From a virus: a stretch of DNA of 64,000 bases. The stretch is taken from positions 1 to 64,000 of IMG/VR virus record IMGVR_UViG_3300012000_000013; one strand, 5' to 3'. Position 1 is the stretch's first letter; each line of letters starts with the position of its first letter. Shown one piece after another: positions 17,853 through 27,100 of the stretch. The position numbers were made by a program, and so were the translations under genes. The notes beneath the pieces are model-generated. The model was not told the DNA's origin. It searched no databases and saw nothing but the letters and a program-made list of their open reading frames with translations.

Positions 17853-20800
17853 ATGTCGTTAGATACCAATTTTAATGTCAATCCATATTATGATGATTTT
17901 AACGAAGATAAGAAATTTCTTCGGATATTGTTTAAGCCTGGTTTTGCTGTTCAAGCTCGTGAATTAACACAATCTCAAACTCTTTTACAAAAACAAGTTG
18001 AGCGTTTTGGCGAACACGTTTTCAAAAACGGTTCTGTCGTTTCTGGTGGTCAACTGTTCATCCATGATTCCACATATTTAAATGTGGCCACAGATTATGC
18101 TGGTACAGCGGTTAATATTAACAATTTTAACGGCAAAACAATTACCAACTTGGCAGGAACAAAAACTGGTCAAGTTGTGGTTGTTTATGATGCTGATGCT
18201 GGTACTGGTGATCCAAAAACAATCTATGTAAAACAAATTTCAGGAACAGCTTTTGCTGTTGGTGATACAATTACCACAGTTGAAGCTGCTCCAGTTTTTG
18301 CTAATGTTTCAACAGGTGGTGTTGGAACTGGCAAAACATTTTCTGTAAGTGATGGTGTTTATTTTTATGATGGTTTTTTCATTAAAAACAGTTCTCAAAC
18401 AATAGCACTCAGTAAATATAATACATCTGCCAATGCAAGAATTGGTTTTCAAATTACAGAATCTATTGTTGAATATACACAAGATACTTCGTTGCTGGAT
18501 CCAGCACAAGATGCTTCCAACTTTCAAGCTCCAGGTGCCGACCGATTTAAGATTGAACTAATTCTTTCTAGCAGAACGCTTGATTCTACCGATGACACGC
18601 AATTTATTGAGTTAGCTAGAACTGTAAATGGAACTCTATCTTACGCATTAATTTATCCACAATATGCTGTGCTTGAAGATACTTTAGCACGCAGAACATA
18701 TGATGAATCTGGTAACTATACTGTTCGACCATTCAAACTTGCATTAGAAACAAGTGCAGCTAATACTGCAAAGGCTAATGTCATTCTATCGCCAGGTAAA
18801 GCATATGTTTATGGTTACGAATTTGAAACCATTGCACCAACAACAATTACATTTGATAAACCAAGAACAACCGATTCAGTAAATAATAAACGACTGACTG
18901 CTGACTATGGTTATTATGTGTATTCAAATACGCATTTTGGTTCTTTACCAATTAACAGTTTACAAACAGTAGATTTACATTGTGTATCAAATAGCACAAT
19001 CAATGTGGCAACTGCTGGCACAATTACTAACACTAAGATTGGTACAGCTCGTGTTAAATCTATTGCATTTGATTCTGCATCCAATACACAAAATTCTTCA
19101 ACATATACCTATCGCACATATTTGTTTGATGTGAATGTTGGTTCTATTACAGGTGGTAATGTAGTTGTTTTAGGAACAAATACAGGTTATGTTCAGATTG
19201 CAAATAGTATAACTGGTTCACAATTATATTCTACTGCTAATACCGCTTATGTTGGTGCCAAGTTTAGAGTTATTGCTGGTCCTGGTGTTGGTGAAACACC
19301 AAAAACAATTACCAATTACAATGGTGCAACTCAGACAATTCAACTTTCTGAGCCTTTCATTACTACACCAAATTCATTATCTAATTGGTCTATTGACTTT
19401 GAAGTTAATGATGTTAAGTCATTATCAATAGTTAGCGGTACAACTCGTCTTGCCGCAGCTGATATTGATACTTCATCTAAAGATCCAGCTTCAACGTATA
19501 ACGACACATTTATTTCAGATAGCAACCTTGAGCCATTATTGTTTAATCTTGGCCAAAACTATATTGCACAAAATACAATTGCTGATTTTTCATACTCGTA
19601 TAAGCGTCTGTATGCATCTCAGTCATTCTCATCTTCAGATTCTCCAGCATTAACTGTTGGTACTGGTGAAACAATTTCTGCTGCTACAAGTTCTTCTGCT
19701 AAGGCTGAGAATTATCAAATTGTTGTAACAACTGCCGGCACATCACCATATACTGTTGGCCAAATTATTCCTGCTAACTTATATACTGTTGATACAGGTA
19801 CTCGTAAGATTACTGTTACCAATGGTAACAATATGGTTGCAAATATTACTGCAACAATTGATGCAAGTAATCCTGGTTCAAAAGGCAAAACATATGTTGG
19901 TGCCAATGCTACTGTGCAAACATCTGGCGGCACAAGTATTTTTGCAAATAATGGAGTAATTCTTTATACTGCAAATGGTCAAGTTCATATTATGGCCAAC
20001 ACAGTTTATAAAACTCCAGGTACAGTTCAATCGTTATTTGTTCCTGATGTAATTGAATTAGTTTCTGTTTTAGACTTTAACAATAATCAAATTACTGTTG
20101 CTAACTCAGCAACTGCAACTGATGTTACATCACGATACACATTAGATACTGGTCAAAGAGATTCATTGTATGACCATTCATCAATTAGATTAAGGGCTGG
20201 TTCAGCTACACCTACTGGTCCGTTAGTTGTTAAATTTAATCGTTTCAATTCATCTGGTGCTGGATTCTTTACCGTAGATTCTTATGTTGGATACAATTAC
20301 GGAAGTATTCCTTCTTACACAACTCAGGCAACCGGGCAAATTTATCAATTAAGAGATTGCCTTGATTACAGACCTGTTAGGTCGATACCCACATCAGCAG
20401 CGACAGCAAACACCGTCAGCTTTGATGTTGATTCAACCACGACTGGTCCTAAGATTCCAGAGAATGGTTCCGACATACTTTTAGACTATCAATATTATCT
20501 ACCAAGAACGGACAAGGTAATATTGAATAAGAATCGTACCTTTGAAGTTCTCCAAGGCAACCCATCGTTAACTCCTGTTCAGCCAAACGATAAAGATGGT
20601 GCGATGACAATGTATATTCTTCGTGAGCCTGCCTATGTTGCCAACACATCTGATATTGATGTTGAATATGTTGATAACAAACGCTATACAATGCGTGATA
20701 TTGGTAACCTTGACAAACGGATTGGCAACTTAGAATACTATACTTCGCTTTCTTTGCTTGAACAAAATGCATTGAACAAACAAGATTTGACTATTTTGGA

Positions 20801-23783
20801 TTCTACAAACTTACCACGATTTAAGAATGGTATTGTTGTAGATTCTTTTGATGGTACTTCTGTTGCTGATGTAACTAATAATGACTATTCTATTGCTGTT
20901 GATCCTAAGAGAAAAGAAATTAGGCCAACATTTAATATTACATCACATCTATTAACATTTGATTCAGCGAATTCATCTAATTATTTGAAGGCTGGTCCAA
21001 TTGTGATGCCTACAGCAACACATACTGTTTTTGTTGACCAAAATAAATCTTCAAAAGTATATAATATTAACCCATTTAATATTGTAAACTACATTGGTAA
21101 AATTCAATTAGACCCACCATCAGATGTTTGGATTGATACAGACAAACAACCAGATGTTCTTGTAAACCTTGAAGGTGATAAAGACGCATGGGCTTTAATT
21201 ACACGAGATGCTTACAGTTATGAATGGGGTAATTGGGAAACTTATTGGACAGGAACAACAAGTTCTTCATATGTTGCTGATAGGCGCCCAGCACTCGTTC
21301 AAGTAACAACTACAACGACAACACAAAACCAAACTCGTTCTGGTGTATTCTCGCAAGTTGTACCATCAACAATCACTCAATCCTTGGGTGACCGTGTTAT
21401 TGATGTGTCAATTATTCCTTATATGCGTGACCGTGGTATATTGTTTACTTGCTCTGATTTCAAACCAACCACAGAACTTTTTGGTTTCTTTGATAACATT
21501 AGTGTAAACAAATACATTGCTCGTGCAAACAAGTTTACATTAAGTTCTAATAACTTGGGTTACATTACACAGTCTGGTAATGCAGAAAAAGTCAATGTAA
21601 CTAATACTGCAACAAGTACCGTTAATGCAACAGCATTTGTTGTTCGCACATCAAATAGAGAAGCATTTGTAGTTAATTTGAATCCATCAACATTGTTGAA
21701 TGGCGCAACTATGAATTTGGTTGGCCAATCTAGTGGCACAACAATTAAGATTAATGGGTATGACCATTATTCTGGATTTGTAACTTCTGCCACATCTAAC
21801 ACAATCGTATTGTCTGTGGATGCTACAAGTGCAAATAATACTGGTGATTATGCTGGTTCAACAGTTTATATTGTGTCTGGAACTGGCGCTGGTCAATCTG
21901 CCACAGTTTCTTCTTACACCGCAGGAACAAGAACATTAGCAATTGTTGGAACATGGACAACCACGCCAACATCCAATTCTATTTACTCAATTGGTAATCT
22001 AACAACAACATCTGCAGGCGATGTTGCTGGTGTGTTCAATATTCCAAATGGTGTATTCCGTATTGGTGAGAAAAACTTCCGATTGATTGACACCTCAAGT
22101 GGTGATATTGGATCATCTTCTACAAATGGAGATGCCACATTCTTTGCACAAGGTATTTTACAACAAACAGAAAACACAATTATTTCTGCAACTGTTCCAA
22201 CAATTCAACGGGTTGCTGTTAAAGATGACCGTGTTGTTACGACAACAGCTGTTACTGAACGTGTTGTTGGTTGGTATGACCCATTAGCACAAACATTCTT
22301 AGTATCTCCTTCAAATTATCCACAAGGTATTTTCTTATCTAAGGCTCGTTTCTGCTTCAAAACAAAAGATCCAACTGTACCTGTTACATTACAAGTTCGT
22401 TCTGTTGTAAACGGATACCCATCAACATCTTTGATTTATCCATATTCAACAGTTACATTAACACCAGATAAAGTTAAGACAACTACATCTCCTAATTTGG
22501 ATGATGCAACCAAATACACAGAATTTGTATTTGATTCTCCATTGTTCTTGCAACCTGGCGAACATTGTTTTGTATTGTTATCTAACTCTAACAAGTATGA
22601 AACATATTCAGCTGAAATTGGTAAATTAGATACAGTATCAGGTCGACAGATTTCAGAACAACCATATCAAGGTTCATTGTTCTTATCACAAAACGGTTCT
22701 ACATGGACTGCTGAGCAAAACTCAGATTTGATGTTTAGATTGTTCCGTTATACATTTGATACTGGCACAACGCAAACACAATTTAATGTTAACTATCCAT
22801 CGGCTAATACAGTATATGACTTAATGCATTTGATTGCAACTGGCATATCTGTTGAGAATACATCAATCACATATCAGTTCAATTCTGAGAAAGCTGTGAC
22901 TGGCGGTAAAACAGGCTTCTTGCCATTTACTCCGTTGACTGATTACCCAATGACCGATGGTAATGGACGCCGTGTATTAACAACAACTGCTAACACAACA
23001 TTGACAGTTAAAGCTACAATGGCAACAAGCAATCCTGATATTGCACCATTTATTGATACTTCACGCATTAGCATGATTGCGGTTGAAAACATTATCAATG
23101 ATTTGCCACTAAGTAATTCTGATATTGTATTGTCAAGTGGCGGAACAGGTTACTCTACTAACGCCAATGCCGTTGTAACAATTACTGGCGGTGGAGGTTC
23201 AGGTGCAACTGCAGCTGCTGTTGTGACCAATAATGTGGTTACATCTGTATATCTAACGGCTGCTGGTTCTGGTTACGAAACATCACCAACAATTACGCTT
23301 GTAGATGCAAATACAACACCAGGTACCGGCGTAACAATTACCTATAACGGTGAAGATAAGAAGTCTGGTGGTAACTCTAATGTTCGCTACATTACTCGCA
23401 AGGTTAATTTAGCAGATGGATTTGATTCAGGTGATTTGCGTGTCTACCTAACGGCATACAAACCATCCAATTCAAACATTCGTGTTTACTATAAAGTGTT
23501 GTCTATTTCTGACCCTAATGCATTTGAAGATAAAAACTATCAATTAATGACACAATTGAATAATACCAACTTTGTGTCAACTAGCTACAACGATTATCGT
23601 GAAATCTCGTATGCTCCAGGTGTTAATGGCACAGCAAACAATTCTGTAACCTACACTTCTGGTTCAACAGCATACAATTCATTTAGAACATTTGCCATTA
23701 AGATTGTATTGACTGGAACTAATACTACCGATGTTCCTAAGGTGCGTGATTTCCGTGCAATTGCTTTACCTGCAGGTAGTTAA
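17853..23783 (+). CDS. Very large DUF4815-type baseplate or tail-fibre protein
   Basis: 1976 aa, the largest gene here. The N-terminus (NPYYDDFNEDKKFLRILFKP, GFAVQARELTQSQTLLQKQV, RFGEHVFKNGSVVSGG) is the conserved opening of DUF4815-type structural proteins of T4-like marine phages. The middle has RDCLDYRPVR, then RYTMRDIGNLDKRIGNLEYY. Residues 1150-1500 are beta-rich Thr/Ser/Asn sequence. Around 1760-1830 lie two GxGY modules (SGGTGYSTNANAVVTITGGG). It follows gp8, the T4 position of gp9/gp10, and probably forms the wedge periphery where fibres attach. There are no enzyme motifs. The family match is fairly confident; the exact role is inferred. Confidence 0.75.
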   Translation: MSLDTNFNVNPYYDDFNEDKKFLRILFKPGFAVQARELTQSQTLLQKQVERFGEHVFKNGSVVSGGQLFIHDSTYLNVATDYAGTAVNINNFNGKTITNLAGTKTGQVVVVYDADAGTGDPKTIYVKQISGTAFAVGDTITTVEAAPVFANVSTGGVGTGKTFSVSDGVYFYDGFFIKNSSQTIALSKYNTSANARIGFQITESIVEYTQDTSLLDPAQDASNFQAPGADRFKIELILSSRTLDSTDDTQFIELARTVNGTLSYALIYPQYAVLEDTLARRTYDESGNYTVRPFKLALETSAANTAKANVILSPGKAYVYGYEFETIAPTTITFDKPRTTDSVNNKRLTADYGYYVYSNTHFGSLPINSLQTVDLHCVSNSTINVATAGTITNTKIGTARVKSIAFDSASNTQNSSTYTYRTYLFDVNVGSITGGNVVVLGTNTGYVQIANSITGSQLYSTANTAYVGAKFRVIAGPGVGETPKTITNYNGATQTIQLSEPFITTPNSLSNWSIDFEVNDVKSLSIVSGTTRLAAADIDTSSKDPASTYNDTFISDSNLEPLLFNLGQNYIAQNTIADFSYSYKRLYASQSFSSSDSPALTVGTGETISAATSSSAKAENYQIVVTTAGTSPYTVGQIIPANLYTVDTGTRKITVTNGNNMVANITATIDASNPGSKGKTYVGANATVQTSGGTSIFANNGVILYTANGQVHIMANTVYKTPGTVQSLFVPDVIELVSVLDFNNNQITVANSATATDVTSRYTLDTGQRDSLYDHSSIRLRAGSATPTGPLVVKFNRFNSSGAGFFTVDSYVGYNYGSIPSYTTQATGQIYQLRDCLDYRPVRSIPTSAATANTVSFDVDSTTTGPKIPENGSDILLDYQYYLPRTDKVILNKNRTFEVLQGNPSLTPVQPNDKDGAMTMYILREPAYVANTSDIDVEYVDNKRYTMRDIGNLDKRIGNLEYYTSLSLLEQNALNKQDLTILDSTNLPRFKNGIVVDSFDGTSVADVTNNDYSIAVDPKRKEIRPTFNITSHLLTFDSANSSNYLKAGPIVMPTATHTVFVDQNKSSKVYNINPFNIVNYIGKIQLDPPSDVWIDTDKQPDVLVNLEGDKDAWALITRDAYSYEWGNWETYWTGTTSSSYVADRRPALVQVTTTTTTQNQTRSGVFSQVVPSTITQSLGDRVIDVSIIPYMRDRGILFTCSDFKPTTELFGFFDNISVNKYIARANKFTLSSNNLGYITQSGNAEKVNVTNTATSTVNATAFVVRTSNREAFVVNLNPSTLLNGATMNLVGQSSGTTIKINGYDHYSGFVTSATSNTIVLSVDATSANNTGDYAGSTVYIVSGTGAGQSATVSSYTAGTRTLAIVGTWTTTPTSNSIYSIGNLTTTSAGDVAGVFNIPNGVFRIGEKNFRLIDTSSGDIGSSSTNGDATFFAQGILQQTENTIISATVPTIQRVAVKDDRVVTTTAVTERVVGWYDPLAQTFLVSPSNYPQGIFLSKARFCFKTKDPTVPVTLQVRSVVNGYPSTSLIYPYSTVTLTPDKVKTTTSPNLDDATKYTEFVFDSPLFLQPGEHCFVLLSNSNKYETYSAEIGKLDTVSGRQISEQPYQGSLFLSQNGSTWTAEQNSDLMFRLFRYTFDTGTTQTQFNVNYPSANTVYDLMHLIATGISVENTSITYQFNSEKAVTGGKTGFLPFTPLTDYPMTDGNGRRVLTTTANTTLTVKATMATSNPDIAPFIDTSRISMIAVENIINDLPLSNSDIVLSSGGTGYSTNANAVVTITGGGGSGATAAAVVTNNVVTSVYLTAAGSGYETSPTITLVDANTTPGTGVTITYNGEDKKSGGNSNVRYITRKVNLADGFDSGDLRVYLTAYKPSNSNIRVYYKVLSISDPNAFEDKNYQLMTQLNNTNFVSTSYNDYREISYAPGVNGTANNSVTYTSGSTAYNSFRTFAIKIVLTGTNTTDVPKVRDFRAIALPAGS

Positions 23784-23785
23784 TT

Positions 23786-24010
23786 ATGTTCGCTAAAGTA
23801 AAAGACCACGAAAACTTAGTAAGAGATATGAACTCCAAAGCGATTCTAAATACAGATAAATTAGCTTTGCAAGAGTATTATCAGAAAAGAGAAATGGCAA
23901 AAAAAGAACTATCTGAAAAGGTAGAATCAAAACAACGCCTAGATAAAATAGAAAACGAAATGTCAGAGATAAAAGACTTGTTGCGTGAACTGATTGGCAG
24001 AGGTAAATAA
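23786..24010 (+). CDS. Small coiled-coil protein
   Basis: 74 aa. Almost entirely charged helix (LALQEYYQKREMAKKELSEK, then IENEMSEIKDLLRELIGRGK) with heptad-like leucines, so a coiled coil is likely. It starts 2 nt after the giant baseplate gene and overlaps the next start by TAATGG. Possibly a fibre or baseplate assembly factor; the function is unknown. Confidence 0.65.
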   Translation: MFAKVKDHENLVRDMNSKAILNTDKLALQEYYQKREMAKKELSEKVESKQRLDKIENEMSEIKDLLRELIGRGK

Positions 24011-24336
24011 TGGCAGCCAATACAATAAACCAAATAACCACAGCAAATACATTCCAGCAGTGGTTAACTGCCACTTCTTCATTGATTGCCACTGCCAATT
24101 TAATCACAAATGGTAATGGTCAAACATTTTATGCAAATACAATACTAGAGGTTTCTGGTAGTGGTGCTCGTTTAAATGTCAACACCTCTGGTTTCATTGA
24201 AACTTTTTATAGTAACACCGCAAATTTATTGACTGCCAATGTCCAAACTTTAGTTGGAACTGCAAATACCGCAATTTATGATAAAATTGCAGCTGTTGAA
24301 GCTTCTTCTTTAGCGTTCTCAATTGCACTTGGATAA
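24010..24336 (+). CDS. Small fibre-type protein with IALG C-terminus
   Basis: 108 aa, Ala/Asn/Thr-rich beta-type composition like the fibre proteins downstream (LIATANLITNGNGQTFYANT). It ends SSLAFSIALG, nearly the same C-terminus as the 719-aa fibre at 39788 (SAIAFAIALG), suggesting a shared tip, oligomerisation or docking motif. Coupled to the preceding coiled-coil gene. Function unknown; structural role inferred from composition and place. Confidence 0.6.
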   Translation: MAANTINQITTANTFQQWLTATSSLIATANLITNGNGQTFYANTILEVSGSGARLNVNTSGFIETFYSNTANLLTANVQTLVGTANTAIYDKIAAVEASSLAFSIALG

Positions 24337-24347
24337 ATAGATAAATA
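24332..24347 (+). promoter_or_regulatory. Tandem late-promoter-like GATAAATA GATAAATA
   Basis: Two adjacent octamers (24332-24339 and 24340-24347) match NATAAATA, 22 nt before the ATG at 24370, with an AGGA-type site between. They would drive the small-fibre cluster. The duplicated element is unique in this window. Confidence 0.6.
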
Positions 24348-24369
24348 ACAAAGAATAGGAATTTTTTTC

Positions 24370-24696
24370 ATGCCAAATACATTTAAGAATTATTTTTTAA
24401 AAAATGCAGGAACAACTGCGGCTAACGTATATGCTCCAGCAGCATCTACACAGGCTACGGTGATTGGTTTAACGATTGGAAACACAACTGCTTCTCCAAT
24501 TACTGCAAATGTGACCGTAGTTTCTGGCGGAACAACACATTTTATGGTACAAAATGCAACCATTTCAAATGGTGGCGCTTTAGTTCCAATTGGTGGAGAC
24601 CAAAAATTGGTGTTAGAATTTGGAGATTATTTACAAGTTCAAACATCTACAAACAACTCAGCAGATTGTATTTTATCGGTACTGGAGATAACCTAA
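24370..24696 (+). CDS. Small beta-type fibre accessory protein, paralogue 1
   Basis: 108 aa. The pattern is an N-terminal MPNTFKNYFLKNAGTTAANV, then a strand set TVIGLTIGNTTASPITANVT, and a hydrophobic C-terminus ending LEIT. It resembles the proteins at 25447 and 25794 in length and plan (opening MPxxxK, mid-protein IxxQ or IGN strand, ending [LV]EIT or VELT). Probably a small head-fibre, tail-fibre or adhesin base domain. Function unknown. Confidence 0.6.
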   Translation: MPNTFKNYFLKNAGTTAANVYAPAASTQATVIGLTIGNTTASPITANVTVVSGGTTHFMVQNATISNGGALVPIGGDQKLVLEFGDYLQVQTSTNNSADCILSVLEIT

Positions 24697-24697
24697 A

Positions 24698-25447
24698 ATG
24701 GCATACCTTGGCAACGAGCCTGGTGTAGGTGCTTTTATTGTTGCAACCGAAAGGTTCAACGGTACAGGTTCTTGCACACAATTTACTATAACACAAACGG
24801 GTATTCAAGATGCCAATGTTGTTGATGTTATCGTAAATAGCATTCAGCAAGATCCAATTAATTCTTATTCTATTGCTAATGGCGTAATTACTTTTACTGA
24901 AGCTCCATCTTCTGGAACTCAAAATATTATTGTTCGTTATCGTGCAACAACGGTAATTACATATAACAATATTCAAAATTCACAGATTCCTGATGGCACG
25001 ATTACTGCAAGTAAACTGGCCGCAGGAGTTATTGTTCCTAGTGCAACTGCTAATTCGGCTGCAGGTTATGCTAATAGTGCTTTCTCTACTGCTAATTCAT
25101 CATTTATAGCAGCTAATAGTTCAGGCACATATGCTAATACTGGTTTTGCAGTAGCAAACTCTGCAGCAATATATGCTAACTCTGCGTTTTTACGAGCAAA
25201 TACACCGTCTGCAACAGCTAACTCTGGTTCAGTTTATGCTAATTCAGCATTTAATGTGGCTAACGGTGCTGCATCGGTAGCTAATACTGATTATACAACT
25301 TTATCATTTACAGCAGGTGTTTATGGAAATGCAACAATTATTCCTTCATTAACCATTTCTTCAAATGGTCGTATTACAGCAGTAGCAAATACCGCTGTAT
25401 CTGGAATTGATGCACATCCATTTTTCTTTACAGCTATGGGGTCATAA
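24698..25447 (+). CDS. Short tail-fibre protein with YANSAF repeats
   Basis: 249 aa. Residues 1-90 are a beta domain (YLGNEPGVGAFIVATERFNG, then FTEAPSSGTQNIIVRYRATT) resembling fibre N-terminal attachment domains. Residues 110-195 are a repeat of about 18 aa built from YANSAFxxAN units. The C-terminus has NGRITAVANTAVSGIDAHPF, a terminal pattern shared with the larger fibres (NGRISSAN, NGRINAVS). It probably forms a trimeric shaft. Coupled by TAATG to the next gene. The receptor or partner is unknown. Confidence 0.7.
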   Translation: MAYLGNEPGVGAFIVATERFNGTGSCTQFTITQTGIQDANVVDVIVNSIQQDPINSYSIANGVITFTEAPSSGTQNIIVRYRATTVITYNNIQNSQIPDGTITASKLAAGVIVPSATANSAAGYANSAFSTANSSFIAANSSGTYANTGFAVANSAAIYANSAFLRANTPSATANSGSVYANSAFNVANGAASVANTDYTTLSFTAGVYGNATIIPSLTISSNGRITAVANTAVSGIDAHPFFFTAMGS

Positions 25448-25794
25448 TGCCAACAGCATATAAAATTTTAGGTCAAACATTACCAACTGCAAACACATTA
25501 AGTAATGTGTATGTGGTTCCAACATCCACATCTGCAATCGTTAGCACAATTACTATTTGTAATCAAAGCTCTGCTAATGCAAACGTGGATATTATTGTTC
25601 GCCCAATCAATGAAACTTTGGCAAACAAACATTATCTTTTAAGAACAATTACAATTCCTCGTGCGGACACAATGATTCTTTCACCAGGACTTACACTTAA
25701 TGCATCAGTAATTGTAGCAGTAAATAATGCCGTTGTTACTGGTGAAACTGCAGCCAATGTATCCTTTAACGTATTTGGAGTAGAGTTAACATAA
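25447..25794 (+). CDS. Small beta-type fibre accessory protein, paralogue 2
   Basis: 115 aa. MPTAYKILGQTLPTANTLSN opens a protein clearly related to the next gene (MPNTYKILGQVNPSANTQAN), with matching STITICNQSSANANVDIIV against NSIQISNQSASNASYSLMV and the same FGVELT or FGVEIT end. The neighbours overlap by TAATG. This is a local tandem duplication; the function is unknown, probably a virion decoration or fibre domain. Confidence 0.65.
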   Translation: MPTAYKILGQTLPTANTLSNVYVVPTSTSAIVSTITICNQSSANANVDIIVRPINETLANKHYLLRTITIPRADTMILSPGLTLNASVIVAVNNAVVTGETAANVSFNVFGVELT

Positions 25795-26135
25795 TGCCTA
25801 ATACATATAAAATTCTTGGTCAGGTTAATCCTAGTGCCAACACACAAGCTAATATAGATGTTGTTCCTGCTGCAACAGAAGTAGTAATTAATTCAATTCA
25901 AATTTCAAATCAATCAGCATCAAATGCATCTTACAGTTTGATGGTTTTTCCATCTTCTGAGTTTTCTTCACCTGCATCTAATGGAAAATATTTCCTTATT
26001 CGTGGTGGAACAATTCCTGCTAGCGATGCTGCCACATTGACTTTGAGTTTAACTTTACCTGCTGGAGCAATTTTAGCAGCTAACACAAATTCAGCAAGTC
26101 TTTCGTTCTCAGCATTTGGTGTTGAAATCACCTAA
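25794..26135 (+). CDS. Small beta-type fibre accessory protein, paralogue 3
   Basis: 113 aa, tandem paralogue of the preceding protein (shared opening, NQS strand motif and FGVEIT end). It is followed by AGGAAGGTGATATG, a strong ribosome site for the first glycine-rich adhesin gene, so the two may be co-produced. Function unknown. Confidence 0.65.
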   Translation: MPNTYKILGQVNPSANTQANIDVVPAATEVVINSIQISNQSASNASYSLMVFPSSEFSSPASNGKYFLIRGGTIPASDAATLTLSLTLPAGAILAANTNSASLSFSAFGVEIT

Positions 26136-26147
26136 CAGGAAGGTGAT

Positions 26148-27092
26148 ATGTCAATACTATTTTCAAAAAATTTCTCAACAGGCTCTTTTGTAAGACCACT
26201 GGGATATACTTTTCCTGTTGGTCTTAATACCGGTGGATCATTATCGGTTGATTACCTAGTTATTGCTGGTGGCGGTGGCGGTGGTGTTAATATTGGCGGT
26301 GGCGGTGGAGCTGGTGGTTTGTTATCTGGCTCTAATTTAACGCTTGATACAAATTCTATTTACACAGTAACCGTAGGAGCTGGTGGAGCTGCATTAGCTG
26401 CATCAACACAATCTACAACAGGAAATAACGGCTCTAATTCATCATTTAGTATTGTTTCTACTGCTTCAGTAGGTGGTGGTGGAGGTGGTTACTATGCAAG
26501 CACATCAGGATTTGGTGCAAACGGTGGCTCAGGTGGTGGTGCTGGAGCACAAAGCACTCCAACAGTAAATGGAGGCACAGGAACATCTGGGCAAGGTAAT
26601 AATGGTGGTAGTTCAAGTGGTTCTGGTTCTGCTTACGGTGGTGGTGGTGGCGGAGGTGCGAGCGCAGCAGGAGGAAATGCAAGCACAGGTGCTGCTGGTA
26701 ATGGTGGAGCAGGATCAGCCTCATCTATTACAGGATCATCTGTAACTTATGCTGGAGGCGGTGGTGGCGCTGCTTACGGAAGCGGTGCAGTTGCAGGTAA
26801 TGGTGGATCTGGCGGTGGTGGTGCTGGTGCAGCATCAAATGGTGCAACTGGTGGCACTGGAACAATAAATGCGCAAAACGGAACTGCAAATACTGGTGGT
26901 GGCGGTGGCGGTGGATCTTACTATACTCAAGGAGGCACAAACGCTTCTGGTGGTTCAGGCATCGTAATCATCCGCTACTCAGGTTCACAAGCAGCTGCTG
27001 GTGGAAATTACAGTTCTTCTGGTGGATTCTCTATACATACCTTCACGGGTGACGGTACATTTACTGCTAACGTTGAATATCAAATTAATTAA
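26148..27092 (+). CDS. Glycine-rich adhesin, copy 1
   Basis: 314 aa. Three parts: an N-terminal base (FVRPLGYTFPVGL, then VDYLVIAGGGGGG), a long middle with about nine Gly-rich runs joined by Ala/Ser/Thr/Asn linkers, and a C-terminal cap (SGIVIIRYSGSQ, then FSIHTFTGDGTF). The plan matches glycine-rich phage adhesins in which polyglycine type II helices pack into a sandwich and the linkers contact the receptor, as in gp38 of phage S16. First of three tandem paralogues. Receptor binding is inferred from the family; the target cannot be read from the sequence. Confidence 0.78.
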   Translation: MSILFSKNFSTGSFVRPLGYTFPVGLNTGGSLSVDYLVIAGGGGGGVNIGGGGGAGGLLSGSNLTLDTNSIYTVTVGAGGAALAASTQSTTGNNGSNSSFSIVSTASVGGGGGGYYASTSGFGANGGSGGGAGAQSTPTVNGGTGTSGQGNNGGSSSGSGSAYGGGGGGGASAAGGNASTGAAGNGGAGSASSITGSSVTYAGGGGGAAYGSGAVAGNGGSGGGGAGAASNGATGGTGTINAQNGTANTGGGGGGGSYYTQGGTNASGGSGIVIIRYSGSQAAAGGNYSSSGGFSIHTFTGDGTFTANVEYQIN

Positions 27093-27100
27093 AGAAAATA

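Noticed and set aside
17853-23783. Several 60-107 codon frames in other phases of the 1976-aa gene
   Set aside because: None has a start signal, and the main frame is continuous and family-like throughout.
24647-24976. Minus-strand frame of 109 codons across two small fibre genes
   Set aside because: It spans two coupled plus-strand genes and is rich in Asn and Cys with no domain, as expected from antisense of AT-rich coding DNA.
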